From: Pseudomonas extremorientalis
Lineage (GTDB): Bacteria > Pseudomonadota > Gammaproteobacteria > Pseudomonadales > Pseudomonadaceae
Length of the DNA stretch: 64,000 nucleotides
Assembly: GCF_001870465.1 (NCBI RefSeq)
Contig: NZ_MDGK01000031.1
Location: forward strand, 186,001-250,000
Reading direction: 5' to 3'
The notes under the pieces are model-generated. The model searched no databases. It had not been told where the DNA came from and saw nothing but the letters and a program-made list of their open reading frames with translations. Positions 17,933 to 30,844 of this stretch are shown piece after piece. Numbering within the stretch: position 1 is the first letter of the stretch; each line of letters begins with the position of its first letter. The position numbers and the translations under genes are program-made.

Positions 17933-20900
17933 TCAGTCGAACATGAACAGCGCATCATTGCTGAACTGCGCTTCGAACCGATTCGCCGGCATCGGCCGCC
18001 CGAACAGGTAGCCCTGCACCTCATCGCAGCCATGCTCACGCAGGAAATCCAGCTGTTCATGGGTTTCCACCCCCTCGGCGATCACCGCCAGGTTCAGGCT
18101 GTGGGCCATGGCGATAATGGCGCGGGCGATCTGGGCGTCCTGTTCGCCGGAGGGCAGGCCGTCGACGAAGGTGCGGTCGATCTTCAACACGTCGATGGGG
18201 AACTGCTTGAGGTAGTTGAGCGACGAGTAACCGGTGCCAAAGTCGTCGACCGCAATGCTCAGGCCCAGGTTCTTCAGGCTGTCGAGGATCTGCATGGCCT
18301 CGTTGACCTCACGCATCAGGATGCTTTCGGTCAGCTCCAGCTCCAGGCACGCCGGCGGCAGGCCGGTGTCCTTGAGGATGGTGGCGATGCGCGTACCCAA
18401 CTGGCCGTCGGAGAATTGTCGCGCCGAGATATTCACCGAGACTTTCGGCACTCGCACCTTGTTCTGGTGCCAGGTCTTGAGCTGGCGACAGGCTTCGCTG
18501 ATCACCCAGTCGCCCACGTCCACCACCAGGCCCAACTCTTCCAGCACCGGGATGAAGTCTCCCGGCGGCACCAGCCCGCGTCGAGGGTGGCGCCAGCGCA
18601 GCAGGGCTTCGGCGCCGGTCAGGCGTTTACCGTCGCCGCTGAACTGCGGCTGGTAATAGAGCACGAATTCGTTCTGGTCCAGGGCGTGGCGCAGGTCGCT
18701 TTCCAGCTCCAGGCGTTCCAGGGCGCTGGCGTTCATGTCGGCCTGGTAGAACTGGAAGTTGTTCTTGCCGCGTTCCTTGGCGTGATACATCGCCGTGTCG
18801 GCGTTTTTCATCAACTGGCTCAGTTCGTTACCGTCCTGCGGGCTCAGGGCGATACCGATACTGGCGGTCACGAAGAACTCACGACCTTCCAGTACGAAAG
18901 GTTTCACCAGGCTGGCGAGGATCTGCTCGGCCACATGAATCGCACGGTTGAGTGCCATGTCACGGTTGACCCGTGGCTGCAGGAGCAAGGTGAACTCATC
19001 ACCGCCCATGCGCGCCACAGTGTCGTCTTCGGCGACGCAGCCCAGCAGGCGGGTGGCCATTTCCTTGAGCATGCGGTCGCCGGCGGCGTGGCCCAGGGAG
19101 TCGTTGATCGGCTTGAAGCGGTCGAGATCGAGGAACATCAGCACCACCCACGACTTCTGCCGTTCGGCGGACTGCAGCGCGGTGTGCAGGCGGTCCTGGA
19201 ACAGTGTGCGGTTGGGCAGGTGGGTCAGGGCGTCGTAGTAGGCCAGGCGGTGGATGCGCTGCTCGCTGGCCTTGCGCTCGCTGATGTCGCTGAAGAAGCA
19301 TACATAGCTGGCCAGGTCGCCTTCATCGTCGAACACCGCAGTAATGCCGACCCACGCCGGGTAATGCTCGCCATTGCGGCGCTTGAGCCACACTTCGCCT
19401 TCCCAGGTGCTGTGCTGGTGCAACTGCTTGAGCACATAGCGCAGGTGGGCTTCCTGCTGTTCATCGACGGTGAGCATGTTCGGCAACTGGTCGAGTACAT
19501 CGCTGACCGCATAGCCGCTGACCCGACTGAACGCCTCGTTGGCCTGCACGATATAGCCGGCGGGGTCAGTGATCAGGATCGCCGAGGTGGAGTGCTCGAA
19601 TACCGTGGCCGCCATGCGCAGGTCTTTCTCGGCGCGGCGTTGCTGGCTGATGTCGCGGCCCACCCCAAGGATGCCCTCGAAAGCGCCGTGTTCGTCCCAC
19701 ACCAGCACCAGGCGCAGTTCGATCGGCACCTTGCGACCGTCGGCGCGCAGGCAGTCGAACAGGAAGAGCTGGGTCTGGATCTCATCACGCAGCCTGTTCA
19801 GTGCATCAGGATCGCCCAGCGCGCGGCTGACCTGTTCCATCAGGCTGTAAATGCCGGTCAGTTGCTGCGGGTTGGCGATGATCGACTGCCAGCCGTTCTT
19901 GAACACCCAGTCCACGTCATAGCCGAGCACGGCGTTGACCGACGGGCTGACGTAGTTGAGGGCCAACTGACTGTCGGTGGAACAGATCACGTCGCTGATG
20001 CTTTCGGCCAGCATGCGGTAGCGTTGTTCGCTGTCACGCAGGGATTCGCTGGCTTCGATCTGGTCGGTGATGTCCTTGGCCACGCCGATGATGCGGGTGA
20101 TCTGCGCGGTCTTGTCCCGCGCCAGGGCTTGTTCGCGGATATCGAAGCGCCGCCATTCATTATTGCGGTGACGGAAGCGCAACTGGCATTGCAGTTGGGT
20201 GGTATAGCCGACCTGTCGCTGTTGCTGGCGCAAGTCGTGGTAATGCTCGGCGTCTTCGGGGTGCAGCAGGATTTCCCAGAAGTACTCGCCCATTTGCTGC
20301 AATTCGGCCTTGTTATAGCCGAGGGTGTGGCCCAGATGGTGGTTGCTGAAAATCATGCGCTGGCTGATTACGTCCTGCACATACAGGTGGTCGGGCACGG
20401 TGCGCACCACATCCGACCAGAAACTCTCGCGTTCCACCAGCGACAGTTCGATCAGCTTGCGGCTGGTGATATCGCTGATGCTGAGGATCACCGCCTTGAA
20501 ATCGTCCTGCTGCTCGGGCAGGCGCATCACCAGCCACAGGTACTGCTCGTTGCCGACCACGTCCTTGAGCTGGATTTCCAGCTCCAACTGGCTTTGTCGG
20601 GTCAGCACGGCTTCGAGTATCTGGTAACCGATGGACGTGGCGTTGCGTGGGCAGTCATCGATCAGGCGTTCCCAGGCCTGCTCGCAGGAACCTACGTTCA
20701 ACAGGCTGACCGCCACCTGGTTGACCTCGGTGACGCGCAGCTCCTTGAGCAGTTGCTGGCGCTCGCTGGGGTTGTGCTGCAGCCAGGCGTGCAGCTGCTC
20801 GCGAGTCTCCAGCCGCGTCTTGTCGAAGAACGCGTTCAGCCCCGACAGGTCCAGCACGCACAGGGCCACGCCGGTGCCTTCGAAAATATCCTGGTAGCGC

Positions 20901-21784
20901 CGCCGCCCCTCATGCACCTGGCGCTGACGGCGGCGCATGTTCAGCAGCACGATCACCGGGATCAACGAGAACGCCAGGCCCAGCAGGCATTTGCCGATGA
21001 AGGCCGGCAGCAGTTGCTCCAGCACCGCGCTGCGGTCGAACAGCCCGCGCAGTTGCCAGTCGCTTTTGCTCAACGGCGTGATCAGCACGCTTTTATTCAG
21101 TTCGTCCGGGGTCAATGCAGACGCCCACTGCGCGGGCATGCCGCTGTCGCGGCTGACCACGCGATGGTTGATGCGGTTCTCGATGGCCCACATCGGGCGC
21201 TGGCCCTGGCCGTCCTGGCGGGTGAGGTTGGTCAGGTAGTTGGGGGCCAGGCGCAGCGCCCAATACATCCGTGAGCCGCCACTGGGCTGATGCAACAGTA
21301 GATAGATGAGGGTGCCGTCGTTGCTGTTGCTCAGGTAATAAGACTGGCCGTGGCTGCGTTGCACCAGTTCTTCGAGCCAGGCGCTGTCCTGGCTGTCGCT
21401 GGCACTGTCGCTGATCATCGCGCCGCTGGGGGCAAGCAGGGCGATGCTGCGCAGTTCCGGCAGCGAACGTTGCAAGGTCCGCATCAAGGCCTGTTGCTGT
21501 TCGCTGTCACGCGGTGGCTCGACCATCGGCAGCAGGTTCAGGGCAATCTTTGCGCTGAGGGCCATGTTCAGGCTGATCTGTTCAGCCAGGTCGGCGCTGT
21601 AGTCGATGGTGTATTGCTGCTGGTTCTTCTGGTTTTGCTGCAACTGGTCCAGCAGTTGCCAGAACAATAACGCGAGCAGCATAAGGACAAGCGTCGCCAA
21701 TGCGCCCTTGAGGGTGCCGTGCAGGGGCGCTCCCGGCGCTATATGAGCGGCGCGCAGGGGAGTTGGCGGCGTGACTTTGGACAA
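17933..21784 (-). CDS. morA: Membrane GGDEF/EAL protein MorA (c-di-GMP turnover, motility regulator)
   Basis: A 1283-residue inner-membrane protein. It has TM1 (about residues 29-48), a periplasmic sensor region, TM2 (about 263-285), several PAS domains (about 295-850), a GGDEF domain with intact GGDEF near residue 927, and an EAL domain with intact EALLRWRHP near 1060 and DDFGTGYSS. The RxxD inhibitory site before GGDEF is absent (VAEDD). Both active sites look functional, so cyclase and phosphodiesterase activity are possible. The glyA-morA-ettA order matches P. aeruginosa. The start is a TTG behind AGGA at good spacing; it is less certain than the frame. Confidence 0.92.
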   Translation of the reverse strand: MSKVTPPTPLRAAHIAPGAPLHGTLKGALATLVLMLLALLFWQLLDQLQQNQKNQQQYTIDYSADLAEQISLNMALSAKIALNLLPMVEPPRDSEQQQALMRTLQRSLPELRSIALLAPSGAMISDSASDSQDSAWLEELVQRSHGQSYYLSNSNDGTLIYLLLHQPSGGSRMYWALRLAPNYLTNLTRQDGQGQRPMWAIENRINHRVVSRDSGMPAQWASALTPDELNKSVLITPLSKSDWQLRGLFDRSAVLEQLLPAFIGKCLLGLAFSLIPVIVLLNMRRRQRQVHEGRRRYQDIFEGTGVALCVLDLSGLNAFFDKTRLETREQLHAWLQHNPSERQQLLKELRVTEVNQVAVSLLNVGSCEQAWERLIDDCPRNATSIGYQILEAVLTRQSQLELEIQLKDVVGNEQYLWLVMRLPEQQDDFKAVILSISDITSRKLIELSLVERESFWSDVVRTVPDHLYVQDVISQRMIFSNHHLGHTLGYNKAELQQMGEYFWEILLHPEDAEHYHDLRQQQRQVGYTTQLQCQLRFRHRNNEWRRFDIREQALARDKTAQITRIIGVAKDITDQIEASESLRDSEQRYRMLAESISDVICSTDSQLALNYVSPSVNAVLGYDVDWVFKNGWQSIIANPQQLTGIYSLMEQVSRALGDPDALNRLRDEIQTQLFLFDCLRADGRKVPIELRLVLVWDEHGAFEGILGVGRDISQQRRAEKDLRMAATVFEHSTSAILITDPAGYIVQANEAFSRVSGYAVSDVLDQLPNMLTVDEQQEAHLRYVLKQLHQHSTWEGEVWLKRRNGEHYPAWVGITAVFDDEGDLASYVCFFSDISERKASEQRIHRLAYYDALTHLPNRTLFQDRLHTALQSAERQKSWVVLMFLDLDRFKPINDSLGHAAGDRMLKEMATRLLGCVAEDDTVARMGGDEFTLLLQPRVNRDMALNRAIHVAEQILASLVKPFVLEGREFFVTASIGIALSPQDGNELSQLMKNADTAMYHAKERGKNNFQFYQADMNASALERLELESDLRHALDQNEFVLYYQPQFSGDGKRLTGAEALLRWRHPRRGLVPPGDFIPVLEELGLVVDVGDWVISEACRQLKTWHQNKVRVPKVSVNISARQFSDGQLGTRIATILKDTGLPPACLELELTESILMREVNEAMQILDSLKNLGLSIAVDDFGTGYSSLNYLKQFPIDVLKIDRTFVDGLPSGEQDAQIARAIIAMAHSLNLAVIAEGVETHEQLDFLREHGCDEVQGYLFGRPMPANRFEAQFSNDALFMFD

Positions 21785-22071
21785 GCTGTGATCCTGCGGT
21801 TTGGCTGGACTGGCGCGCGACGTGCACTATAAGCCGGACGCCCGGAGGGCGGCTAGCATGCCTTGACTTGTGGCAAAGTGCCAGCCCTTGCCTGGCTGGA
21901 CTGACCAAGCGCATTCAGGTAGCTTTGCCGGTTACGCGGGGGCGTTCCAGCCCCAGATATTCAGGCTTTATACCGCACGCTGGCATTGATGATAGTCAAC
22001 GGCCCGCGCCGCGCATGGCCTGGCACGGGCTTCGCCCGCTTAATTCATCAGTCACTGACGCTAGGTTCACC

Positions 22072-23736
<1,665 letters not shown>

Positions 23737-23759
23737 TCCGGGCTGGTGGTTTGAAAGAG

Positions 23760-23785
23760 CGGAGCCTTCGGGCTCCGTTTTTTTT
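23760..23785 (+). terminator. Terminator of ettA
   Basis: CGGAGCC-TTCG-GGCTCCG with a UUCG-type tetraloop, followed by eight Ts (23778-23785). Confidence 0.95.
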
Positions 23786-23934
23786 GCCTGGAATTTGATG
23801 GTGCGTGCGGTTTGATTTGAATCCCTGAAAGGGTGCATAAAAGCCCCTGAAACTGGATATATTTATATAAAGCGCACCATTTAAATTCACAAATGCGACA
23901 TTTTGCCCTGTCGCAGTGCGGAATGAATTGATAA

Positions 23935-25805
<1,871 letters not shown>

Positions 25806-25875
25806 GACGTTCTCCCTCAATGGAGTTTGGGCCATGATCGCCGCGCATTAGTTTCGATGGATGTCTGAAAGCGAC

Positions 25876-26232
25876 CTACTGCGAACGATAGGCCCTGGCG
25901 GCGTCGCGGTCCTTTTCGTGTTGCCAGGCGCGTTCGCGGTCATCCCAGTGATTGTCCTTGTAGTCGCGCAGCTCTTCGTTCTCGCGCATGGCCTTGCACT
26001 GGCGAAAGCCATCTTCCCAGCCCTCGGCGTATTCACGGACCTTGAGATAACGCGGCACGTTCTTGCGAAATTCCCCGCTGATCACCCCGGCCGCCTGGCG
26101 ACCGCTGCTGCACCCGTCATCGAAACCATCGGCAAACGCCGGTGGGTAACCCTTGGCCAACAACTCTTGATGGGTCGACTGGCAACCCGCCAACACCACC
26201 ACTGCACACAGCATTACCGCACACCGCCACAT
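25876..26232 (-). CDS. Small lipoprotein of unknown function
   Basis: A 118-residue protein with a signal peptide and lipobox (VVVLAGCQ, Cys at residue 17). The mature part is charged and rich in aromatic residues, with DGFDDGCSSGRQAAG and the repeated EGWEDGF-type sequence, a pattern seen in small envelope lipoproteins of Pseudomonas. No function is recognised. Confidence 0.85.
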   Translation of the reverse strand: MWRCAVMLCAVVVLAGCQSTHQELLAKGYPPAFADGFDDGCSSGRQAAGVISGEFRKNVPRYLKVREYAEGWEDGFRQCKAMRENEELRDYKDNHWDDRERAWQHEKDRDAARAYRSQ

Positions 26233-26523
26233 GGCGTACTCCCTGGCCGTTTCACGGCTGATAGGGGAAGTCTAGAAGGGTAATTGTCGGGGAGGTGTGA
26301 AAGGGAGGTGAGAATGGCGTTGGGTTAAAGGGGCATCAACGACGATTCGCTTTAAATTGCAGGACGTTTCCTAGAGAATCTCTGGCCTATTGTGCCGTAC
26401 CGTTTGGATCATTAGCCTCTTTGGGTCGCTGCATATCAGCGACCGGGTTTAGCGATCCGAGCCTCAAGAGTGGCACCGCTCCCAACAGTATTAGCTGGCA
26501 TCTGTTAGCTTTTAGCGTTTTAT
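26233..26523. other. Intergenic region with a perfect hairpin upstream of the DUF3077 leader
   Basis: About 290 bases without a gene. It contains a perfect hairpin GGTCGCTG-CATAT-CAGCGACC (26424-26444), then TTAGCGATCCG (26449-26459), which is exactly complementary to the junction strand of the folded RNA just downstream (26574-26584). TTAGC recurs several times between 26490 and 26520. Confidence 0.6.
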
Positions 26524-26600
26524 GGCGGCTGTGTGCGGGAGACTTTTGAGTCTACCCGGGGTGCTCTCAGACCCGGATCGCTAACCTGCACACAGCTGCC
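26524..26600 (+). ncRNA. Three-way-junction structured RNA, copy 1 (DUF3077 leader)
   Basis: A 77-base element 59 bases upstream of the DUF3077 start. Stem P1 is 16 bp, GGCGGCTGTGTGCGGG (26524-26539) with CCTGCACACAGCTGCC (26585-26600), including two G-U pairs. It encloses P2, AGACT-TTTG-AGTCT (26540-26553), and P3, CCGGG (26556-26560) with CCCGG (26572-26576). A single strand ATCGCTAA (26577-26584) leads back to P1. The second copy at 39987-40061 keeps the fold with compensatory changes. Whether it acts in RNA or DNA is not shown by sequence alone. Confidence 0.75.
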
Positions 26601-26659
26601 ACCCTCTTCATGTTTAGCGATGTGATCTGGTGGCTCGACTTCACAAGAGAGCAATCATC

Positions 26660-26950
26660 ATGAGCAAAGTCGTCCCTGATCCACCCTTGTCCGCAATCAC
26701 CACACTCGGTGTCGTCACTTTCGGCGACTACGGCGAAAACGAAAAACTGCTGTTTCGTGTCAATTCCGGCATGCCGATTGAGGAAGCCTTGGAACACGCC
26801 TCCACTTTGCTTTTTTATTCCAAGAAACTCGCCATGGAAGCCGCGATGGATGTACGTGGCGAGCAATACGCCTGGGCGGCGCACTATCTGTGTGAGATGG
26901 GCAAAGCCGTAGTGGATGACCTGACCCAGGCGATGACATCTGCAACTTAA
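26660..26950 (+). CDS. DUF3077 family small protein
   Basis: A 96-residue soluble protein. The core FRVNSGMPIEEALEHASTLL (about residues 33-52) followed by an alpha-helical second half (about 53-92) is typical of the DUF3077 family, which is expanded in Pseudomonas. Function is unknown. The ATG at 26660 follows AGAGAG. The gene lies downstream of the structured RNA and upstream of a long hairpin repeat. A truncated relative with the same kind of upstream element is at 39.8 kb. Confidence 0.85.
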   Translation: MSKVVPDPPLSAITTLGVVTFGDYGENEKLLFRVNSGMPIEEALEHASTLLFYSKKLAMEAAMDVRGEQYAWAAHYLCEMGKAVVDDLTQAMTSAT

Positions 26951-26967
26951 GAGGTGAAATTGCTTCT

Positions 26968-27100
26968 GTGGTGAGCGGGCTTGCTCCGCGTTGGGCTGCG
27001 CAGCAGCCCCAATAAAGAGTAGCGCGGTGTGTCTGGCACTCCTCAATTGATTGTTATGGGGCTGCTGCGCAGCCCAACGCGGGGCAAGCCCGCTCGCCAC
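26968..27100. repeat. Long inverted repeat with 43-base arms (second REP class)
   Basis: The left arm (26968-27010) and right arm (27058-27100) are inverted copies of a sequence beginning GTGGTGAGCGGGCTTGC and ending in GCTGCGCAGCAGCCCC. Each arm is partly self-palindromic. This belongs to the GTGGCGAGCGGGCTTGCC class of Pseudomonas REPs, and the whole unit can fold into one very long hairpin. It follows the DUF3077 gene and may end or stabilise its transcript. Confidence 0.88.
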
Positions 27101-27137
27101 GGGGTTATCGACGGCTGAAAATATTCCGGTGCGGCCT

Positions 27138-28223
27138 TCAGTCGTAATAACCCACTGTTTTTTTCAGTTGATCCGCGTATTCGTAAATCTCATCAATGGA
27201 TGAAATGGCGTGCCGGGTTTCATTTTTTTCCTCGTCGAATATCCCGAGGTATTTTTGGCTGCGATTGAAGTGAAGACGGCAGATAGGCTTGCGATTGTTG
27301 TCGTCCAGTAATATCCCAAAATAGCTTTGGGTATCGCGTTGAACGATTCGTTTGGCATCTACAACGGAGCGTACGACAGCGCGGACGATGTGATAGCCCT
27401 CCAGTTCTTCAAGCGTCGTCAGGATCTTGTCTTCCGATTCGTCTCGTTCCTGAAGATCCGTATTTGCGCTGTTCGTGACGGTCAATGAAGCTATCGTCGG
27501 TTGAATTACCCCGCTCATGGCCGACTTGAGTCGATCATTGATCTGGTCATTCAGAAACTGAGCCAAGGCTTTACGTGTCAGTTCGAAAAACTGCTCACGG
27601 ACTCTCTGAGTGATGACTCCCTCGTAAACGCGGGAGGCAAAGAATTTAACGAAGTCGTCTTCCGGTTTACTGACTTGAGCGCCAATCAGCTTCTTGAGCT
27701 GGCTGACATATTTCAGCTCTCCCGCAGCGCTGATGATTGAATCGACGTCGAAGGCTGACTTGGTCAGCTTTATCAACTCCGGTACGGAGTATTCATCAAT
27801 GTCCAGCAGGTCTAGCTCAAGAAATGGCTTTTCGTCCATTTTATTCGGTGCGTCCAAGTCAGTAAAAAACCGATAGACCTGGCCGTTGGTGAGAATTGAG
27901 ATTCTTGCGCTGGTGACATGAAAATACCGAAACAGTTGCGAGGCATGATTGATGCTCAGTGACTCGCCGATCTTTTTGCATTCAATGAGTATCTGAACTT
28001 CACCGTCTTTCATGATGGCGTAGTCGATTTTTTCACCTTTCTTCGTCCCGACATCGCAGACAAACTCAGGCGTCACCTCCTGCGGATCAAACACGTCATA
28101 ACCCAGTACCGTGTTGATAAACGGCATTACAAAAGCATTTTTGGTCGCTTCTTCTGTTTGAATGGCCGGGCCTTGCAACCGAACCTTAGCGGCCAGACTG
28201 GTGAGCTTTTCGAAAAATTCCAT
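27138..28223 (-). CDS. Orphan type I restriction HsdR N-terminal-like nuclease protein
   Basis: A 361-residue protein whose first 130 residues match the HsdR N-terminal nuclease fold. Asp67 (EKIDYAI) and Glu81-Cys-Lys83 (ILIECKK) form the PD-(D/E)xK site. The rest, including a helical stretch near 190-235 and a C-terminal beta-rich part with SQKYLGIFDEEKNE, has no helicase motifs. No methylase or specificity gene adjoins it. Such solitary proteins occur in accessory DNA and prophages and may have a defence role; this is inference. A 216-base AT-rich spacer lies upstream. Confidence 0.8.
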   Translation of the reverse strand: MEFFEKLTSLAAKVRLQGPAIQTEEATKNAFVMPFINTVLGYDVFDPQEVTPEFVCDVGTKKGEKIDYAIMKDGEVQILIECKKIGESLSINHASQLFRYFHVTSARISILTNGQVYRFFTDLDAPNKMDEKPFLELDLLDIDEYSVPELIKLTKSAFDVDSIISAAGELKYVSQLKKLIGAQVSKPEDDFVKFFASRVYEGVITQRVREQFFELTRKALAQFLNDQINDRLKSAMSGVIQPTIASLTVTNSANTDLQERDESEDKILTTLEELEGYHIVRAVVRSVVDAKRIVQRDTQSYFGILLDDNNRKPICRLHFNRSQKYLGIFDEEKNETRHAISSIDEIYEYADQLKKTVGYYD

Positions 28224-28439
28224 AGTAAGACTCTTACCTATTCAGATCCGTGTATAGACGTGATGGCAATTTGATTGCTACCCGAGATTAGACACAAATC
28301 CCCATAAAGCGAGGCTTCGTCGGAGCAAGTTTTCGATGACTCAAAAAAGCTAAAAAAACCGCAAGATTTCCTTCTTAGTAATCAGGGGCTTGAGGATGGC
28401 TTGTGAGTTTGCTGTGTAGGCGAATAATTTGGGTAATTC
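28224..28439. other. AT-rich spacer between the orphan nuclease gene and chorismate mutase
   Basis: This spacer is clearly richer in A and T than the core regions. It presumably holds the promoter of the orphan nuclease gene. No gene or strong hairpin was seen. Confidence 0.4.
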
Positions 28440-28739
28440 TTAGCGAGTTTCCGTGAACGCAGCATGCTCCGCCAATTCCTGCTGGATAAACGCCGCAATC
28501 ATCGCGCGATACACCTGTTCCGTGACCTCGGGATTGGCACCCACTGCCTGGGATATCTCCCGCACCTTGGCGATTACCTGTTCAACCCGTTGTGGGGCCT
28601 TGACGCTGTCCGTGTCTTTCTTGAAGCGCGCGGCCTGGGAGACGTAGCCGCCACGCTCGGCCAGCAGGGTGACGATCTGCTGGTCGAGGCGGTCGATGTG
28701 GGTGCGGACTTCTTCGAGGCTGGTGCAGTTAACGGCCAT
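28440..28739 (-). CDS. Chorismate mutase (AroQ class, PchB-like)
   Basis: A 99-residue all-helical protein of the AroQ chorismate mutase family. The segments EEVRTHIDRLDQQIVTLLAER (about residues 9-29) and ARFKK (about 37-41) hold the expected Arg and Lys ligands. It would convert chorismate to prephenate or, as PchB does, split isochorismate into salicylate and pyruvate; sequence alone does not decide. The ATG at 28739 lies behind AAAAGGAG. No pch genes adjoin it. A REP pair lies upstream. Confidence 0.85.
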   Translation of the reverse strand: MAVNCTSLEEVRTHIDRLDQQIVTLLAERGGYVSQAARFKKDTDSVKAPQRVEQVIAKVREISQAVGANPEVTEQVYRAMIAAFIQQELAEHAAFTETR

Positions 28740-28785
28740 GTTGGTGGGGCTCCTTTTAGAAGAAACTGAATAGACGCTGACCCAA

Positions 28786-28874
28786 TGTGGGAGGAGGCTT
28801 GCCTCCGATGGCGGCGTGTCAGGCGATGGATATGTGACTGATGCACTGCTATCGGGGGCAAGCCCCCTCCCACA
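28786..28874. repeat. REPIN upstream of chorismate mutase
   Basis: Two inverted REP elements, GTGGGAGGAGGCTTGCCTCC (left, with compensatory changes in both half-stems) and GGGGGCAAGCCCCCTCCCAC (right), separated by about 45 bases. The paired substitutions in the left copy keep its stem intact. Confidence 0.88.
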
Positions 28875-28897
28875 GGCTGATCTCGGCCAGGCTTTAG

Positions 28898-30751
28898 TCA
28901 GTAGTGATACCACTTCACTTCAAGCATCACTTCATTCACTGGGGTCGATAGGTGGCTGTACTCGCGCTGTGCACTCAGGCGTAGCCCCAGGTTGCGCGAC
29001 AATTCCCACTGTTGATTCAGGCTGATACTGCGGCGCACTTCGCCATTGGTGAAGAAGTCACCCTTGGCTTCCAGGCTCAGGTTGCCCAGCGGGTTCTTCC
29101 ACAGCACGCCGGTGTTGAACCCGGCCGCCGGGGAGATGGCTTCGCTGAAGTCGTTGTTGTGCTCCACGCGCACGGTGCCGAGGGCGAAGCCGAGCATGTC
29201 GTCACTCAACTGCCAGGTGCCGCCGGCGCCGCCGTTGACGTGGGCGACCAGGGTTTCGTCGTCGTGTTTGCCGGGCACGCGTTCAAGGCCGCCAGTGACT
29301 TGCCAGGACCACGGCTGCAACAGGGCGTTGCGTGGGGTCAGGGAGCGGATGGTGGCCAGGTCCAGTTGCTGCAGCTGCCAGTGGTTGCCTTCGTACTGGC
29401 GCAGTTTCATTTGCAGGATTTCGATCTGTGCGCCGAGGGGGAAACCTTCAGCGTTGTCGTTGAGGTCGTGGTAGGCCATGCGCAGGCCGTATTCGCCGAA
29501 GGCCTTGTCGCCCCGGGTGCCGATGCCGGCTTGCCAGGTGCGCGATTCGTGGCCGTTTTCCGGCAGGCCGGGCGGTGTGATCTTGAGGTCGGGCGCCGGG
29601 TTCTGGTTGATCGCGCGCAGCAGTTCGAAGCTGCGTTGGGAGCGGACGGTGTCGCGTTCCAGGCCGTTGGCGCGGTAGCGGCCGAGGCGGTAGGCGGCGT
29701 CGATGATCAGGGCCTGGCGGTCGCGGGGCAGGGCTTTGAAGGCCGGCTCCTGCAATTGCTGCTGGTCATCGCTGACCTTCAACACCCATTGCTGTTCGTC
29801 GCTGTCCAGCGGCTTGGCGCGCTCCAACAGCTCGCGTTCGCGGGACGGGCGGTAGTCTATCCTTTCCACCAGGCCCGCATCTTTCACGGCCTTGACCGTG
29901 TCGGTCGGGATGGCGGTCAGTGGAAACTGTTCGGTCAGGCGCAGGCCGGGGCGGGCCACTTGCAGCAGTTCGAGCAGGCGATAGGAGCAGTTTTCGTCGA
30001 AAAAGAAGTAATCGAACTGGATCTGCTTGAGCTCCCACACGTGCTCGACCATGCGCTCGGTCTCCACCTGGGTGAGGTTGAGGCGGTATTCCCACAGGTC
30101 GCGGTTCTCAAGGCTACGGTATTCGGAGAGTTTTTCCTGGTAGGGCACCAGGGCGAACAGGCCGGGATAACCACCCATCAGGCCTTTCCAGGCATAGAGG
30201 ATGCTGTTGTCGGAGCCTTCGATATAGGCACCGAAGTTGATCGCGTAGCTGAGCAGGGCGGTGTTGTTGCTTTGCACGTCGGCCTGGTCGATGCGCAGCA
30301 GGGTGTGGCCGAACATCGACGACGGGCTGTTGAGGTAGGCCGCCGGGAAGATCATCACCGCGCTGTGAGGGGCGACGTCCTTGAACCATTGCTTGAATTC
30401 CGTGCAGTCCACGGCGGGCAGGTCAGTGAGGTGCAACTGATCCTTGAGCCAGCGGGTACGTGCGGGGTAAACGCATTGGGCATGTTTTTCACCCAGGCTG
30501 ACCGGCGCGTAGAGCGCGTCAACGGTGGCCTTGAGTTCGGCGTCCGGGTGGTGGGCGCCATCGGCTGCGAGGAAGAATTTCTTGTCGCTGACATAACTGC
30601 GCCAGCCACTGATTTTGCCGGCTTCATAATGGCCGAGGGACAGCCAGAACGGATCGTTGGCCAATTGCTGCAAACGTTGATCATCAAGATGCGGTGCCGC
30701 GTACAGCGGGGCGCAGGCGAAGAGTGCCGTCCAGGCAAAGCGTTTGAGCAT
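28898..30751 (-). CDS. DUF4105 / Lnb-type periplasmic and outer-membrane protein
   Basis: A 617-residue protein with a signal peptide (MLKRFAWTALFACAPLYA). The first half carries the DUF4105 (Lnb-like) domain, including SPSSMFGHTLLRI near residue 142 with a conserved His, and FFDENCSYRLLELL near 253 with a conserved Cys, a pattern that recalls NlpC/P60-like Cys-His enzymes. The second half is beta-strand-rich and ends in an aromatic residue (VKWYHY), suggesting an outer-membrane barrel. The substrate is unknown. DUF3015 lies immediately upstream on the same strand, but a terminator separates them. Confidence 0.85.
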   Translation of the reverse strand: MLKRFAWTALFACAPLYAAPHLDDQRLQQLANDPFWLSLGHYEAGKISGWRSYVSDKKFFLAADGAHHPDAELKATVDALYAPVSLGEKHAQCVYPARTRWLKDQLHLTDLPAVDCTEFKQWFKDVAPHSAVMIFPAAYLNSPSSMFGHTLLRIDQADVQSNNTALLSYAINFGAYIEGSDNSILYAWKGLMGGYPGLFALVPYQEKLSEYRSLENRDLWEYRLNLTQVETERMVEHVWELKQIQFDYFFFDENCSYRLLELLQVARPGLRLTEQFPLTAIPTDTVKAVKDAGLVERIDYRPSRERELLERAKPLDSDEQQWVLKVSDDQQQLQEPAFKALPRDRQALIIDAAYRLGRYRANGLERDTVRSQRSFELLRAINQNPAPDLKITPPGLPENGHESRTWQAGIGTRGDKAFGEYGLRMAYHDLNDNAEGFPLGAQIEILQMKLRQYEGNHWQLQQLDLATIRSLTPRNALLQPWSWQVTGGLERVPGKHDDETLVAHVNGGAGGTWQLSDDMLGFALGTVRVEHNNDFSEAISPAAGFNTGVLWKNPLGNLSLEAKGDFFTNGEVRRSISLNQQWELSRNLGLRLSAQREYSHLSTPVNEVMLEVKWYHY

Positions 30752-30800
30752 AGGGGCAACTTAAGTCGGAAATAAGAGAGACCCAAAGGGGAGGCGGGCC

Positions 30801-30834
30801 CAAAAATAAAACCCGCGCCTTAAGCAGGCGCGGG
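30801..30834 (-). terminator. Terminator downstream of the DUF3015 gene
   Basis: Read on the minus strand, CCCGCGCC pairs with GGCGCGGG (30827-30834 and 30812-30819) and is followed by TTTTATTTTT. It separates the DUF3015 gene from the DUF4105 gene. Confidence 0.9.
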
Positions 30835-30844
30835 CTGGACGAGC

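Noticed and set aside
18032-21274. Long open frame antisense to morA
   Set aside because: Its 1080 codons arise from GC-rich codon bias of morA in the opposite strand. The residues are low-complexity (H, Q, A, V) with no domain.
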